Below, piece after piece: positions 24,353 through 33,461 of a DNA stretch of 64,000 bases. Every line of letters starts with the position of its first letter. Position 1 is the first letter of the stretch. The notes beneath the pieces are model-generated. The model saw nothing but the letters and a program-made list of their open reading frames with translations. It had not been told where the DNA came from and searched no databases. The translations under genes were made by a program, and so were the position numbers. The DNA comes from Unio delphinus (lineage: Eukaryota > Mollusca > Bivalvia > Unionida > Unionidae), in the NCBI GenBank assembly GCA_029339505.1, contig JAQISU010000108.1, forward strand, positions 17,448,001 through 17,512,000, given 5' to 3'.

Positions 24353-25317
24353 ATGGAATCAATTTATTATTCTCCGAGGGGATACTGGAGGGGTAACGCT
24401 GCAATCAATAAACTCGCTAGAGCTGCAAAAGTGAAAAAAACCACTGCGGCTAATTGGTTATCCAAACAGGCACTATGGCAAATTTATCTACCACCGCCTA
24501 AACAAATTCGATTCTCGCATTTTGATGTGACCGCTCCTAATGAAGTTCATCAGGCTGATATATTATTTCTGCCACATGATCGTGGTTACAAATATGCGTT
24601 AACCGTAGTTGATGTTGCGAGTCGATACAAAGAAGCAGAACCGCTGAAAACAAAATCGGCCACTGAAGTCGCTTCTGCATTTGAAAGGATTTATCGACGA
24701 GGTCCTCTGCACTGGCCAAATCTGTTACAAGTTGATCCTGGCAAGGAATTTCAGGGTGCAGTGTTATCTACAATGAAACATCATAATGTCACCATACGAC
24801 GAGGGCATACTGCGCTACATCGCGATCAGGCCATTGTAGAACGATTTAATCGGACGATTGCTGAGCGGTTATTTGGATATCAATACGCAAAAGAATTCAT
24901 TCAAGAAAAGCGATCCAGTGAATGGGTTAAAAGATTACCATCTGTGATTACTGCACTGAATAACGAGATTACTAGAACAATCAACATGAAACCTATCAAC
25001 GCGATTAAAAAGAAGTCAATACCCGTACAACCACAAAAAGATTTCCCTAGAAACGCTAGCGTTTCCCAAACAATATTCTTGGTAGTAGTGTCATTGTGAG
25101 GTACTTATACGAACCAGGAGAGCTTGAGGGTGGTACAAAAAGGGCTACTGATCCTATTTGGAGCGTCACTACGCATAAGATATCTAGTATAACACGATCT
25201 ACGGGTAGACCTCCAATCTATAAACTGGATTCAACTGCCCCTCAGCGTGGGTTTACTAGACAACAACTACAAGTAATTCCTGACGATACTCAATTACCAC
25301 CGCATGGTCTTAACTAG
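24353..25317 (+). CDS. Retroviral-type integrase, interrupted by a frameshift
   Basis: The preferred start is ATG at 24353 (an upstream GTG is unlikely). The first 248 codons hold an N-terminal helical region and the rve catalytic core: Asp in HQADILF, Asp in LLQVDPGKEF, and Glu 35 residues later in QAIVERFNR. This is the Polinton integrase that joins element ends to host DNA. The frame stops at 25099. The conserved C-terminal part, with RYLYEPGELEGG and TDPIW, continues in the -1 frame to 25317. The break coincides with the 16-bp palindrome at 25050-25065; removing about 20 bp around it would restore the frame. As it stands the gene makes a truncated protein. It converges on the polymerase gene and overlaps its stop by about 8 bp. 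Confidence 0.88.
25050..25065. repeat. 16-bp palindrome GAAACGCTAGCGTTTC, copy 1 (in integrase)
   Basis: A perfect palindrome. In the integrase frame it encodes NASVS, the same peptide as copy 2 in the polymerase-helicase. It lies exactly at the integrase frame change. Confidence 0.9.
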
Positions 25318-28300
25318 CGCCGTTGCGTCTATTGCACTCAAGACAAGTCAACATCACATTATTTCTGACATGACCGAGATTGTTATTTTTTCTGTCTACG
25401 GTGAATTGGCGAGGATCCTTATCCGAATACTGCCAACGCATTATACAATTGCAACTCGCGCAGTGATTATTCTGTTGTTTCTTCAAAGTGATTATTAGTT
25501 CAGCATCAATATCAAATTCTCGTTGTTTTTTTTTGTCCTGTTGTTTGTAACCGGAGAGTTTTTTATTAATGATGCTAACATCAATATCACTTATTGTTGT
25601 GTCATTATCATCACCAATGATTTCATCATCGAGGACAACTCTTCGAAGTTGATTTATGTTTCGTACTCTGGATACTGCGAGATAGACTAAATTTGACCAT
25701 TCGATGCGATTATCTACCATCCAAACAATTGTATCCGATATAGTCAATCCCTGTGAAGAGTGTATTGTTGCTGCGTATCCTAGCGTCCACGGGGATTTAT
25801 TAGCACGCAATGCATCTTCAACGACATTGATATCAACCAGCACAATATCATTTAATACCAGAATTTGTTTTTCATTCTGTCCTGGAATATCAACTTCAAT
25901 ATTCTGTTTTCGTGTATCCGATGGCCTATAACAAAGGGGTACTGGAAGCGTTGCAAATTTTTCTTTATGCAATTCAAATAACTTCATCTGAAGTGTATCC
26001 CTGACTATTTTTCTACTTGCAATGATCAAATCGTTTGGTCTCCACGCTTCCCAGAAATCATTCATTGGGGTTTCTGAAATCACTTCACGCGCTATTTCGC
26101 ATTGGATTCTATCCGGTTGTAATCTAATTAGCGCTTTGAACTCGCGTAATCGTTCATCAAGTGATCTATAATCAGTGGTGATTTCTTCATAGTAGTCTAC
26201 AAAACCCTTTAGCCATTCATGTGGAGATGCACCGACAAATGGTGGTGGTTGGCCTTGATCCCCGCACATGACGACTTTTGTGTTTTTGGTTAACAACCAC
26301 TCAAGAAATGTTTTTAATACATCTAATGACACTGTGCATATTTCATCCCAGATTATGATTTCAGGAATGAATTTATCACCCATTCGATCAGGAGTCCATT
26401 TGTCACCCTTCCATCGAAAGAAGCTGTGATAAGTGCAAGCATTTACCCCTCGTTGTATCATCTCTCTGGCGAGTCTGTGAGTCGGTGTTAGCACAATCAT
26501 GTTAGAAACGCTAGCGTTTCCACGACGAAATAATTCAATTGCACGAGTTGTCTTTCCTGACCCACCACAACCGTTTAAATAAACTGTCTTGTATCTACAT
26601 ACTGGATCAGATACCGGTGGTGCATTAGAAAGTTCTGATTGAATTTCAATACGGTTACAACAAATATATTTATCATCCATGGCAACGTCTGCGGATTCAC
26701 AATACTCATGTAGCATCTCCTTTTTAAATCGCCAACACCCCCAATTTTCTTCGGGATCTGTGAATGCCGCTACAGCTGATTTGTACTTATTGTGTATATA
26801 CATCGAATCAGTGGCCACTCTAACCGCGGTATTAGGAAATCTATTTATCATCGAAAATAGATTAATAGAAGCATAGGCTAGCATTGAACTTCTCAAATGT
26901 GTGTACTGGGAATTATATCCATCACAGTAGGTAACAACCGTACCTAATTTCTCACCATTGGATAGAAAAGCATCCTTACGGGATACAAGTTTTCCCTGTT
27001 TCATTAAATCCGCTACAATAAAATCGTATTCAGCGACATCTATGATCAACCGCGAAGAATATTTTGCGTTATCGTATCGTCCACCCTGGGTAAATTTACC
27101 GATTATTCTTCTTCCGAGATCTTTTGCTTGTTCTTTTTTAATTTCAAATAACTTCTTAGTCCAATTTATGATTTCTTCTTCACTGAAATCTGGAAACTGT
27201 TTTCGTAGTTCGTTGATTATTCTATCTAGATCTGGTTGTGGTAGCCAAACTTCTTTCTGAGCTCGATAGCATATAATAGCCTCGGAAACAATCAACGATA
27301 TTAGCATACCACAATCAATCATATATCTCAATAGCACTATTGGCATCCAGTGTTTTTCAGATAGGTGTCTACCGAGCCAAACATAACTACACGGATGTAA
27401 CCCTGTAGCTAATTCGAATGATATCACACGAGCGAATCCGGTTAAATCAAAATCAGGCAATGGTCCATTAATCGCAACACGAGTCATTTCATGCGTGGGG
27501 TGTCCAAATCGTTTGAAGTACTCAGCGCATTCCCCATACCCGAGAAAACTTCCGGGATAACACGCGGATATATCAATTGAAATCATACCATCACGTGAGT
27601 ATTTCGTATTCCACAGTCCTCCATGACCAAATTCGACGCAACTCAATTTAACATCCTCGAGAAAATCACTTCGTGTTGGACGCCATGAGTTTTTTTCTCT
27701 TGCGAAGTGAGCTACTACTGATGGAATAGTAAAACTATCCGTGAGTAGTTTTTCATGGGAATTCTCCGGTGAAAAATCACTAGCGATTTTTCTCATTCTG
27801 TTATCTAATTCTTCAATGCGATATAATTCACCATTTGGTTTTACAAATTGATCGAATTCTTCATCACTTCTAAGTAACCACACTGACACAGGATCATCCT
27901 TACACAACGCATGAATAGCATCGAATAATTTCTCTTCATAGAAAACATCCCCGACGAAATCCTTAGGGATATATTTCACGGTTCGTTCTCGTGGAAATAT
28001 TGTTACCGCAGGTGTCCACGCGTGTTTGTTATGATCAATAATCTGTATTGGTGCTCCATTTTTGTTATATTTCGGTTCGTATAAAACCTCTCCCGTTATC
28101 GTCATAACTGTTATTGGAAATCTTAATGATGTTTCTAATTTAGCTATATCAGAAATCTTTGCACCATGCTGTTTCACTGTCAGTTCCCACTCGGTTATTT
28201 TCCTACGTCGCAGATCAGTTAGTTTATTTCCTCGGGATGCATTTGTGAAGTGTTCTATTATTCGTTCTGCTACACAATTAAGCCCTGACGAATATTTCAT

Positions 28301-29197
28301 AGGAGCTAGTTTTGCGATATCGGGTTTATCATTTAACGGATATATCCCATAAACCATTGCTGTTACGGGATAAGATCTTTCGTAGTATGGTTTATCAATG
28401 CCGGTTAGAATCCCTGGTTTGGAATCTCTACTCACAATGACAGCTTTTTTATTCTTGAGGATTGGTTCAAATTTATCCTTAATAATCCATTTGCCATCGA
28501 CTTCGATAATGAATTTGATTCGGAAAAAATATCTTTTTTCCCCAACACGTGAAATTATCACTGCTGCTTTTTCATCATTCATGGTAGCATCAACAACACC
28601 ATCAATTCGAAATGTTGACCAACAATAAGATGCTCCATCACGCTTGAATTCATTAAAACAGTCTCTGATTTTACTAATCATGGCTTTATCAACAATTGTA
28701 TTCTTTGGTGTATTAGAAGCTATATCGAGATTGAATTGAGCATCTTTCCAGGGGTAATCTCTCTTGGACGTTTTTTTTGGTTTATCGAGATTAAATCTAG
28801 GATTGATTTTGTTACGTTTTTTGGGTCTATCGAGATTAAATCTAGGACTGATTTTCAATAATCTCTTAAACTCTTTCATGTTTCCGTCTCTTGGACGTTT
28901 GTTACGTTTTTTGGGTCTATCGAGATTAAATCTAGGACTGATTTTCAATAATCTCTTAAACTCTTTCATGTTTCCGTCTCTTGGACGTTTGTTACGTTTT
29001 TTGGGTCTATCGAGATTAAATCTAGGACTGATTTTCAATAATCTCTTAAACTCTTTCATGTTTCCGTCTCTTGGACGTTTGTTACGTTTTTTGGGTCTAT
29101 CGAGATTAAATCTAGGACTGATTTTCAATAATCTCTTAAACTCCTTATCAGCATTGAATTCAGCATTTTTCGAAGTCAATCTCTTGAACTCTTTCAT
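25310..29197 (-). CDS. Family B DNA polymerase - SF1 helicase - HNH fusion protein
   Basis: One intact 1,295-aa frame. Residues 1 to ~145 are basic tandem repeats (30-aa unit). From about residue 150 a divergent N-terminal region leads into the polymerase palm: motif A SIDISACYPGS near residue 540, a motif B-like RRIIGKFTQGG near 690, motif C VATDSMYIH near 796. I could not place classical 3'-5' exonuclease motifs with confidence. A complete SF1 helicase follows: Walker A GCGGSGKTT near 877, TPTHRLA, Walker B IIIWDE near 949, GDQGQPPP, and a C-terminal TIHSSQGLT motif with VAVSR-like AVSRVR. The last ~45 residues are an HNH-type domain (CASC, TVDRKNNN, CLECN). Expected role: protein-primed replication of the element with its own helicase; the HNH role is unknown. 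Such polymerase-helicase fusions occur in invertebrate Polintons; the HNH tail is less familiar to me. Confidence 0.92.
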   Translation of the reverse strand: MKEFKRLTSKNAEFNADKEFKRLLKISPRFNLDRPKKRNKRPRDGNMKEFKRLLKISPRFNLDRPKKRNKRPRDGNMKEFKRLLKISPRFNLDRPKKRNKRPRDGNMKEFKRLLKISPRFNLDRPKKRNKINPRFNLDKPKKTSKRDYPWKDAQFNLDIASNTPKNTIVDKAMISKIRDCFNEFKRDGASYCWSTFRIDGVVDATMNDEKAAVIISRVGEKRYFFRIKFIIEVDGKWIIKDKFEPILKNKKAVIVSRDSKPGILTGIDKPYYERSYPVTAMVYGIYPLNDKPDIAKLAPMKYSSGLNCVAERIIEHFTNASRGNKLTDLRRRKITEWELTVKQHGAKISDIAKLETSLRFPITVMTITGEVLYEPKYNKNGAPIQIIDHNKHAWTPAVTIFPRERTVKYIPKDFVGDVFYEEKLFDAIHALCKDDPVSVWLLRSDEEFDQFVKPNGELYRIEELDNRMRKIASDFSPENSHEKLLTDSFTIPSVVAHFAREKNSWRPTRSDFLEDVKLSCVEFGHGGLWNTKYSRDGMISIDISACYPGSFLGYGECAEYFKRFGHPTHEMTRVAINGPLPDFDLTGFARVISFELATGLHPCSYVWLGRHLSEKHWMPIVLLRYMIDCGMLISLIVSEAIICYRAQKEVWLPQPDLDRIINELRKQFPDFSEEEIINWTKKLFEIKKEQAKDLGRRIIGKFTQGGRYDNAKYSSRLIIDVAEYDFIVADLMKQGKLVSRKDAFLSNGEKLGTVVTYCDGYNSQYTHLRSSMLAYASINLFSMINRFPNTAVRVATDSMYIHNKYKSAVAAFTDPEENWGCWRFKKEMLHEYCESADVAMDDKYICCNRIEIQSELSNAPPVSDPVCRYKTVYLNGCGGSGKTTRAIELFRRGNASVSNMIVLTPTHRLAREMIQRGVNACTYHSFFRWKGDKWTPDRMGDKFIPEIIIWDEICTVSLDVLKTFLEWLLTKNTKVVMCGDQGQPPPFVGASPHEWLKGFVDYYEEITTDYRSLDERLREFKALIRLQPDRIQCEIAREVISETPMNDFWEAWRPNDLIIASRKIVRDTLQMKLFELHKEKFATLPVPLCYRPSDTRKQNIEVDIPGQNEKQILVLNDIVLVDINVVEDALRANKSPWTLGYAATIHSSQGLTISDTIVWMVDNRIEWSNLVYLAVSRVRNINQLRRVVLDDEIIGDDNDTTISDIDVSIINKKLSGYKQQDKKKQREFDIDAELIITLKKQQNNHCASCNCIMRWQYSDKDPRQFTVDRKNNNLGHVRNNVMLTCLECNRRNGAS
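26505..26520. repeat. 16-bp palindrome GAAACGCTAGCGTTTC, copy 2 (in helicase domain)
   Basis: A perfect copy inside the polymerase-helicase gene, between Walker A and the TPTHRLA motif. It encodes NASVS on the minus strand and keeps the frame open, so it behaves like a small in-frame insert. Confidence 0.9.
28780..29150 (-). repeat. 90-bp tandem repeat coding for the polymerase N terminus
   Basis: About four copies with exact 90-bp spacing (for example tttttgggtctat ends at 28920, 29010 and 29100). Each encodes a 30-aa basic unit containing EFKRLL, SPRFNLDRPKKRNKRPR. Near-identity at DNA level indicates recent expansion. Confidence 0.95.
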
Positions 29198-29294
29198 GCT
29201 ATACTAAAAAAAAGTCTCTAAATGAAAGATTTATGTATAATGAATCCCTGCAAATGAATCAGTCATTGAATTAGACAAATAGTATAGTATACGA
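29198..29294. promoter_or_regulatory. Divergent intergenic region (polymerase / HNH gene)
   Basis: 97 bp between two divergent start codons, AT-rich with TATGTATAATG at 29233-29243. The string TATGTATAATG also overlaps the start of the gene at 33462. It presumably holds both promoters; no experimentally known motif was recognised. Confidence 0.4.
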
Positions 29295-29786
29295 ATGACC
29301 CAAGAATTCAGACAGCACCCTGTGAGTACAAATTATGAAGCATCCAGTGATGGTGTTGTAAGAAACCGTAGACTGAAGAACCCAGTTGGGTGGGATAATG
29401 GTATGGGGTATTTGTTCTTTACTGTTGGAAAGAAGAAATATTACAATCATCGTTTCGTGTATGAATGTTTCCATGGATTGATCAAAGATGGTTTTGTTAT
29501 TGATCATATTGATTCTAATCCGAAGAACAATTCCTTATCAAATCTTCAAGCAATCACACATAGTGAGAATACCAAACGAGGGGGGACTGGGAAATACTCG
29601 AAAAAAGCGAGACCTGTAAAATCTTTGAATACGATAACTAACGAAGAAAAAGTATTTAAATCAATATATGAAGCCGGCAAGTATTTCAATATTTGTAGAC
29701 CCTCAGTACGATATGTTGCAGAGGGGGTTTGTCGATCGGCTATTTCAAAAGGGACCGGACAGAAAATTCGATTTAGTTATGTCTAA
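29295..29786 (+). CDS. HNH homing-type endonuclease (NUMOD4/HNH)
   Basis: 163 aa. The N-terminal YEASSDGVVRNRR stretch resembles NUMOD4. It is followed by an HNH core: HRFVYECFHG, the VIDHIDSNPKNN metal/catalytic block (His in DHID, then Asn), and SLSNLQAI. The C-terminal EKVFKSIYEAGKYF...SVRYVAEG region looks like a NUMOD1/helix-turn-helix DNA-binding module. This is the architecture of free-standing homing endonucleases of phages and giant viruses that cut recipient genomes and spread by repair. Its stop overlaps the next possible ATG (TAATG). Being next to a polymerase that carries its own HNH tail makes it notable. Target site unknown. Confidence 0.85.
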   Translation: MTQEFRQHPVSTNYEASSDGVVRNRRLKNPVGWDNGMGYLFFTVGKKKYYNHRFVYECFHGLIKDGFVIDHIDSNPKNNSLSNLQAITHSENTKRGGTGKYSKKARPVKSLNTITNEEKVFKSIYEAGKYFNICRPSVRYVAEGVCRSAISKGTGQKIRFSYV

Positions 29787-30187
29787 TGCGTCATATTTTT
29801 CATTTAGAAATATATCATTATTATAGAATAATGAATTCTGAAAACATGAATAGCATCATATCCGAGATTTCAAAATTGAAAGGTTGGGATATTGAACTAT
29901 CAGATGGGTTAAATCCTGATCAAATCATGTCTGATTTTCAGGACATAGAATACGGAGTTAACAACAATAAATACATGCTACCAAAGAAGTATGCGCTCAT
30001 CAAAAGAATTCAGAATTCTATTAAGGACTCTCTCGCATTTTCCAGTGACGTAAGTGTGTTCGCTCCGTTGTATACCATCGTAGAACGAATACGAAAAGAA
30101 TTGGGGTACGAATACGAATTGAAAAAGGAGGTTAATTCTAAAGTTAGAAACCTACGGGCGTTAATTCAAGAAAATGAACAATTTTGA
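29786..30187 (+). CDS. Polinton protein of unknown function
   Basis: Up to 133 aa. The first ATG overlaps the stop of the HNH gene; a second in-frame ATG at 29831 (Met16), preceded by an AT-rich tract, may be the true start and would give 118 aa. The protein is acidic in the middle and has a helical, charged C terminus. I do not recognise it. It lies in the same direction as the virion genes that follow. Confidence 0.6.
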   Translation: MRHIFHLEIYHYYRIMNSENMNSIISEISKLKGWDIELSDGLNPDQIMSDFQDIEYGVNNNKYMLPKKYALIKRIQNSIKDSLAFSSDVSVFAPLYTIVERIRKELGYEYELKKEVNSKVRNLRALIQENEQF

Positions 30188-30356
30188 TTGACCAACCATT
30201 TATCATTATTTGATTGTGACCGTCCCTCATAGAGATTTTAATTTTTTTTTAGCATTTTTTGATCAAAACTGTTGAAATCAGTGAATAAAAAATTGATGGC
30301 TGGTTCGGATTGATCACTTCCACGATGGTGTTAGGTCGGATTGAAAAATTGTTTTA

Positions 30357-30389
30357 CAATTGAAAAATTGTTTCTGATTTTAAATAATG
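30357..30389 (+). promoter_or_regulatory. Shared upstream element, copy 1
   Basis: The 33 bp ending in the ATG at 30387 are almost identical (31/33) to 31474-31506 upstream of the pX-like gene: CAATTGAAAAAT, then tGTTTCTGATTT, then AAATAATG. An extra ATTGAAAAATTGTTTT copy sits just upstream. Probably a promoter/leader used by late genes. Confidence 0.5.
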
Positions 30390-31441
30390 GTCAATGAAGC
30401 ATTAACAACCCGATTGGCTCGTGAACGACTGGATGCAATCAGGAGATTTGTACCAATTCGTGACTCTGTACGGAATAAACTACAACAACGACAACAAGCG
30501 CAGACTGACTTTTCTGTGTCAAGTGAACAACTGTTTACTCCGATAACAAGTGCGACCAAAGATGTGAAAAAGTTAACTGAAGCAGCGATATACGGAGATA
30601 TTCCTGAGCGAGAACGAGTAAAGAAGGCGCCGCTGTTTGATACGCTTGAAAAGATAGCAGCAGAGACCGGACAAACACGCGCAGGGATACAACAGTTATC
30701 CAGTGATATAAAAACTCAGCGCGAGTATGAACGATTAGCTGATATTGATGATTCTGCGCCTGAAACTCAAAGAGTTTCCACACCTGAACCACAACTTGTT
30801 GATGTCGTCACCCCAAAAGGTATCCCCTTTATAGACAAGCTCACCGAAGAAGCTATAACACAAATCAAACGACCTCAATTGGAGAAACACCAGGATTATA
30901 CGACTTTTGGTGATTTCGCCGCCAAAAGCTTTGATTCTAGAAAGGATTTTTTAAAAGACGAGTATAAAAACAGTAAAATAAGCCGAGATGAATGGGTTAA
31001 TTGGTTGTATAAAACGAATAAGGGGATTACTGGTAATTTGAAAAAGGATACAATTGAGTATAGATCTTTTAAAGTAGGAGTTGATAGTTATGGTATACAA
31101 AAACAACAAGAACGAGAAAAAAAAGTCGAGGCCGACAAAGGCAATTACTTGATGATAGTGAGGGCGCAACTGGTACAACTGAGGAAACAAGCGGAAAAGG
31201 ATATTCGATTGGAAATCCAAAGGATGTCTTTGACTCTACCACGACATGTCCTGGTAGTGTTATCAATGATATATCACGATTAGAAGTTCTTGTAGGAGGT
31301 TTCCGAGCTGGAAATAACTCACCGGAAATAATTAATGAAGCAGCTGATATCTGTAGACGATTATTTCAGGGTGGTATCATGGATATCAGCACATATCGAG
31401 ATTTCATTGGCGAGTTAGTGGAGGATTATCACAGTGATTAA
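30387..31441 (+). CDS. Unrecognised Polinton protein, frame break near 31110
   Basis: The first frame runs from ATG 30387 to 31283 (298 aa). It is charged and largely helical, with a DxxRxFxKDEYKNSKISRDEW-type stretch near residue 195. From a run of eight A at 31118-31125 onward the -1 frame is open instead. It continues with an acidic DDSEGATGTTEET linker and a plausible globular end (LEVLVGG, FRAGNNSPEIINEA, FQGGIMD) to TAA at 31439-31441. The last ~55 residues of the 298-aa frame are therefore probably out-of-frame. No domain is known to me; position just before the virion genes suggests a structural or assembly role (inference). Confidence 0.6.
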
Positions 31442-31458
31442 TCACCGAGACTGAATAA

Positions 31459-31472
31459 AAACGCTAGCGTTT
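31459..31472. repeat. Palindrome AAACGCTAGCGTTT, copy 3 (upstream of pX-like gene)
   Basis: A 14-bp perfect core (AAAAACGCTAGCGTTTCC in context) in the 60-bp gap between two genes, immediately before the shared upstream element. A decayed fourth copy, AAACGCTAGTATTT, lies at 35399-35412 before the membrane-protein gene. Confidence 0.85.
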
Positions 31473-31473
31473 C

Positions 31474-31506
31474 CAATTGAAAAATGGTTTCTGATTTCAA
31501 ATAATG
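31474..31506 (+). promoter_or_regulatory. Shared upstream element, copy 2
   Basis: Matches 30357-30389 at 31 of 33 positions and ends in the ATG at 31504. Together with the palindrome it fills the gap between the two genes. Confidence 0.5.
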
Positions 31507-31935
31507 ATCATACACTACAATCATGATAAACCAGCCCCCGTCTACGTAGTTAATTCACGGTTTCCAGTTTATAGAGCATACTACGGAGATGGTTTAGGCA
31601 ATACCATTGCAGGGTTATTTGCGAGAATGGCTCCAAAAGTGATGCCGTTGGCTAAACAACTAGGAATGAAAGCAATTGAAGTTATTCGTGATAAGGGTAT
31701 TGGTGCTGTTGGAGATCTTGCTGGAAAAGCGTTTTCAGCCGCGAAGAATAAAATAACATCATTAGTGAGACGAAAAAAGAAACCGTTACCATCTACAGCG
31801 GAAATGCCTGCAAGTGTTAGTAGAATTATAAATAACGCAGTAGACGAAAAATTAGCGTCGATGGCTTTAACTCCCGACCAAAGCAATATTGCAAATATGA
31901 TAGCAGGAAGCGGCTTTAAAAAACTACGTCGATGA
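31504..31935 (+). CDS. pX-like basic virion protein
   Basis: 143 aa. The N-terminal ~28 residues end in a YYGDGLGNTIAGLF stretch, a possible protease processing region. A hydrophobic/amphipathic segment (MAPKVMPLAKQLGMKAIEVI), a basic KNKITSLVRRKKK block and a Gly/Lys/Arg-rich C terminus follow. Small proteins of this composition next to the capsid gene in Polintons/adintoviruses are compared with adenovirus core protein pX. The assignment rests on composition and position, not on a catalytic motif. Confidence 0.6.
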   Translation: MIIHYNHDKPAPVYVVNSRFPVYRAYYGDGLGNTIAGLFARMAPKVMPLAKQLGMKAIEVIRDKGIGAVGDLAGKAFSAAKNKITSLVRRKKKPLPSTAEMPASVSRIINNAVDEKLASMALTPDQSNIANMIAGSGFKKLRR

Positions 31936-31997
31936 AAATCGTTTACGATGAAAATCCTACGGATTTTTACGATTTAGACTCTGATAAATAGAATAAA

Positions 31998-33433
31998 ATG
32001 TTCAAAAAATCACATGATCCGGCGTTTGATATAGACGCCCCAGTTGGCAAGGATGATTCTGTACGCGATTATCAATATTACGCCTATCATGCCATAGACT
32101 CAAATAGTCGAGCAAGAATTGAACTTCAAGTCCATGATACCAGTAAATACTTTTTGCCCTGTGAAGCGTTTATTGAAGTAGAAGGAGAACTTGTAACAGC
32201 TGATGATACTCCTGCTGTACCAGCACCGTATCCAGATGGTACTCAAGTCGGTTTTGTCAATAATGGTATTATGGCGTTATTTGAGAGTGCTAGATATCTC
32301 ATTGATGGTAAAGAAATTGAGTCCATAGATCGCGATGTTGATATGGCTACAACAATAATCGGGTTAGCGAGATATTCTGATGATTATACAAGATCAGCAG
32401 GACCCTCTATGATGTTTGCAAAAGATGGTAAGAATACCGCTGGAGGAAATCCATTTGTTGTAAGACGACCAAAAAAACGTGATAATAGTGATGCTGATGT
32501 CGAGAATATTATTATAAACAACGACGTTAATTTCAATCTAGGAGCTGCAACACGAAACTCAATGTTGGAGGGAACGCGTAGATTATTTTCATGTGCGATT
32601 CCACTGCATCATATTTTTGGATTCTGTAGAAACGTCAGAAAAGTTATCTACGGGGCGAAGCATACAGTATCGCTTGTACGAAAGAGTGATGATAATGATG
32701 CAATCTGGAGGATTCCAGCAGATGCTGCAAATCCCAATGCTGATGCCGGTAAAGTCAATTTAACAAAAATATCATTGTGGATGCCAGTGTTGACTCCAGC
32801 AATCACTGCAGAAGAACGATTACTATCATTTATGGACCAAGGAGAAAAATCGTTGTTGAGTTGGTTAACCGTGAGTACAGATGTTAAACAATCAAATATC
32901 AACGGTTTATTCACTTGGAACCTAGCATCAAAACAAGGTGTTGCTGCGCCACGTCATATATATTTATTGCGTTACAGGATAACACACGAGTTGGCGATCA
33001 ACGTTTCAGTCATATGATATTTGATCAATTAGGTGTGAAAGACGTCTCACTGAGAATAAACGGCCAACAGGAACCATCCGAGGATATACAACTTAATTAC
33101 ACAGAAAATCATATTGCACGAGTTTATCATCGTCTGTTGTCATTTATGGCACGTGATCAAAATGTCGATACTGGTTTGCAAATATCACAATATGATTTTA
33201 AAAATCTGTATCCGATCTATTACTTCTCACTGGAACATCTCGATTTGACAAGACAGTCCGTCGTTGATATACACTTTAGAGCTAATGTGACTCGTCCTGT
33301 TGGTGTTGGTGCTATTGCTAATTATAGAGCGGTTGCTGTCATTCTCAGTGATAAATCAATGCTACTCGAAGGTGTTGGTGGAAGAATGAGAGTGGTAGAT
33401 GCACCAGTAGAAAACATGTTATTGAAATTGTAA
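31998..33433 (+). CDS. Major capsid protein (double jelly-roll), frameshifted
   Basis: The first frame (31998-33017) encodes ~320 good residues. From about 32960 the -1 frame carries on to 33433 with the C-terminal jelly roll (LQDNTRVGDQRF, then FKNLYPIYYFSLEH and VVDIHFRANVTRP). Together this gives about 475 residues, near the usual size of Polinton capsid proteins. The break sits in a catatatatttatt tract; a surplus TA dinucleotide explains it, and no canonical slippery heptamer is present. In this copy the capsid protein would be truncated inside the second domain. ACGATTTAGA precedes both this gene and the one at 33462. Confidence 0.85.
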
Positions 33434-33461
33434 ACGATTTAGAATCAATCTATTATGTATA

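Noticed and set aside
28764..29207. 147-aa plus-strand frame of Leu/Arg/Phe repeats
   Set aside because: Antisense shadow of the 90-bp repeats in the polymerase gene.
32955..32985. Programmed frameshift in the major capsid gene
   Set aside because: The tract catatatatttatt has no X XXY YYZ heptamer in frame; an extra TA dinucleotide is the simpler reading.
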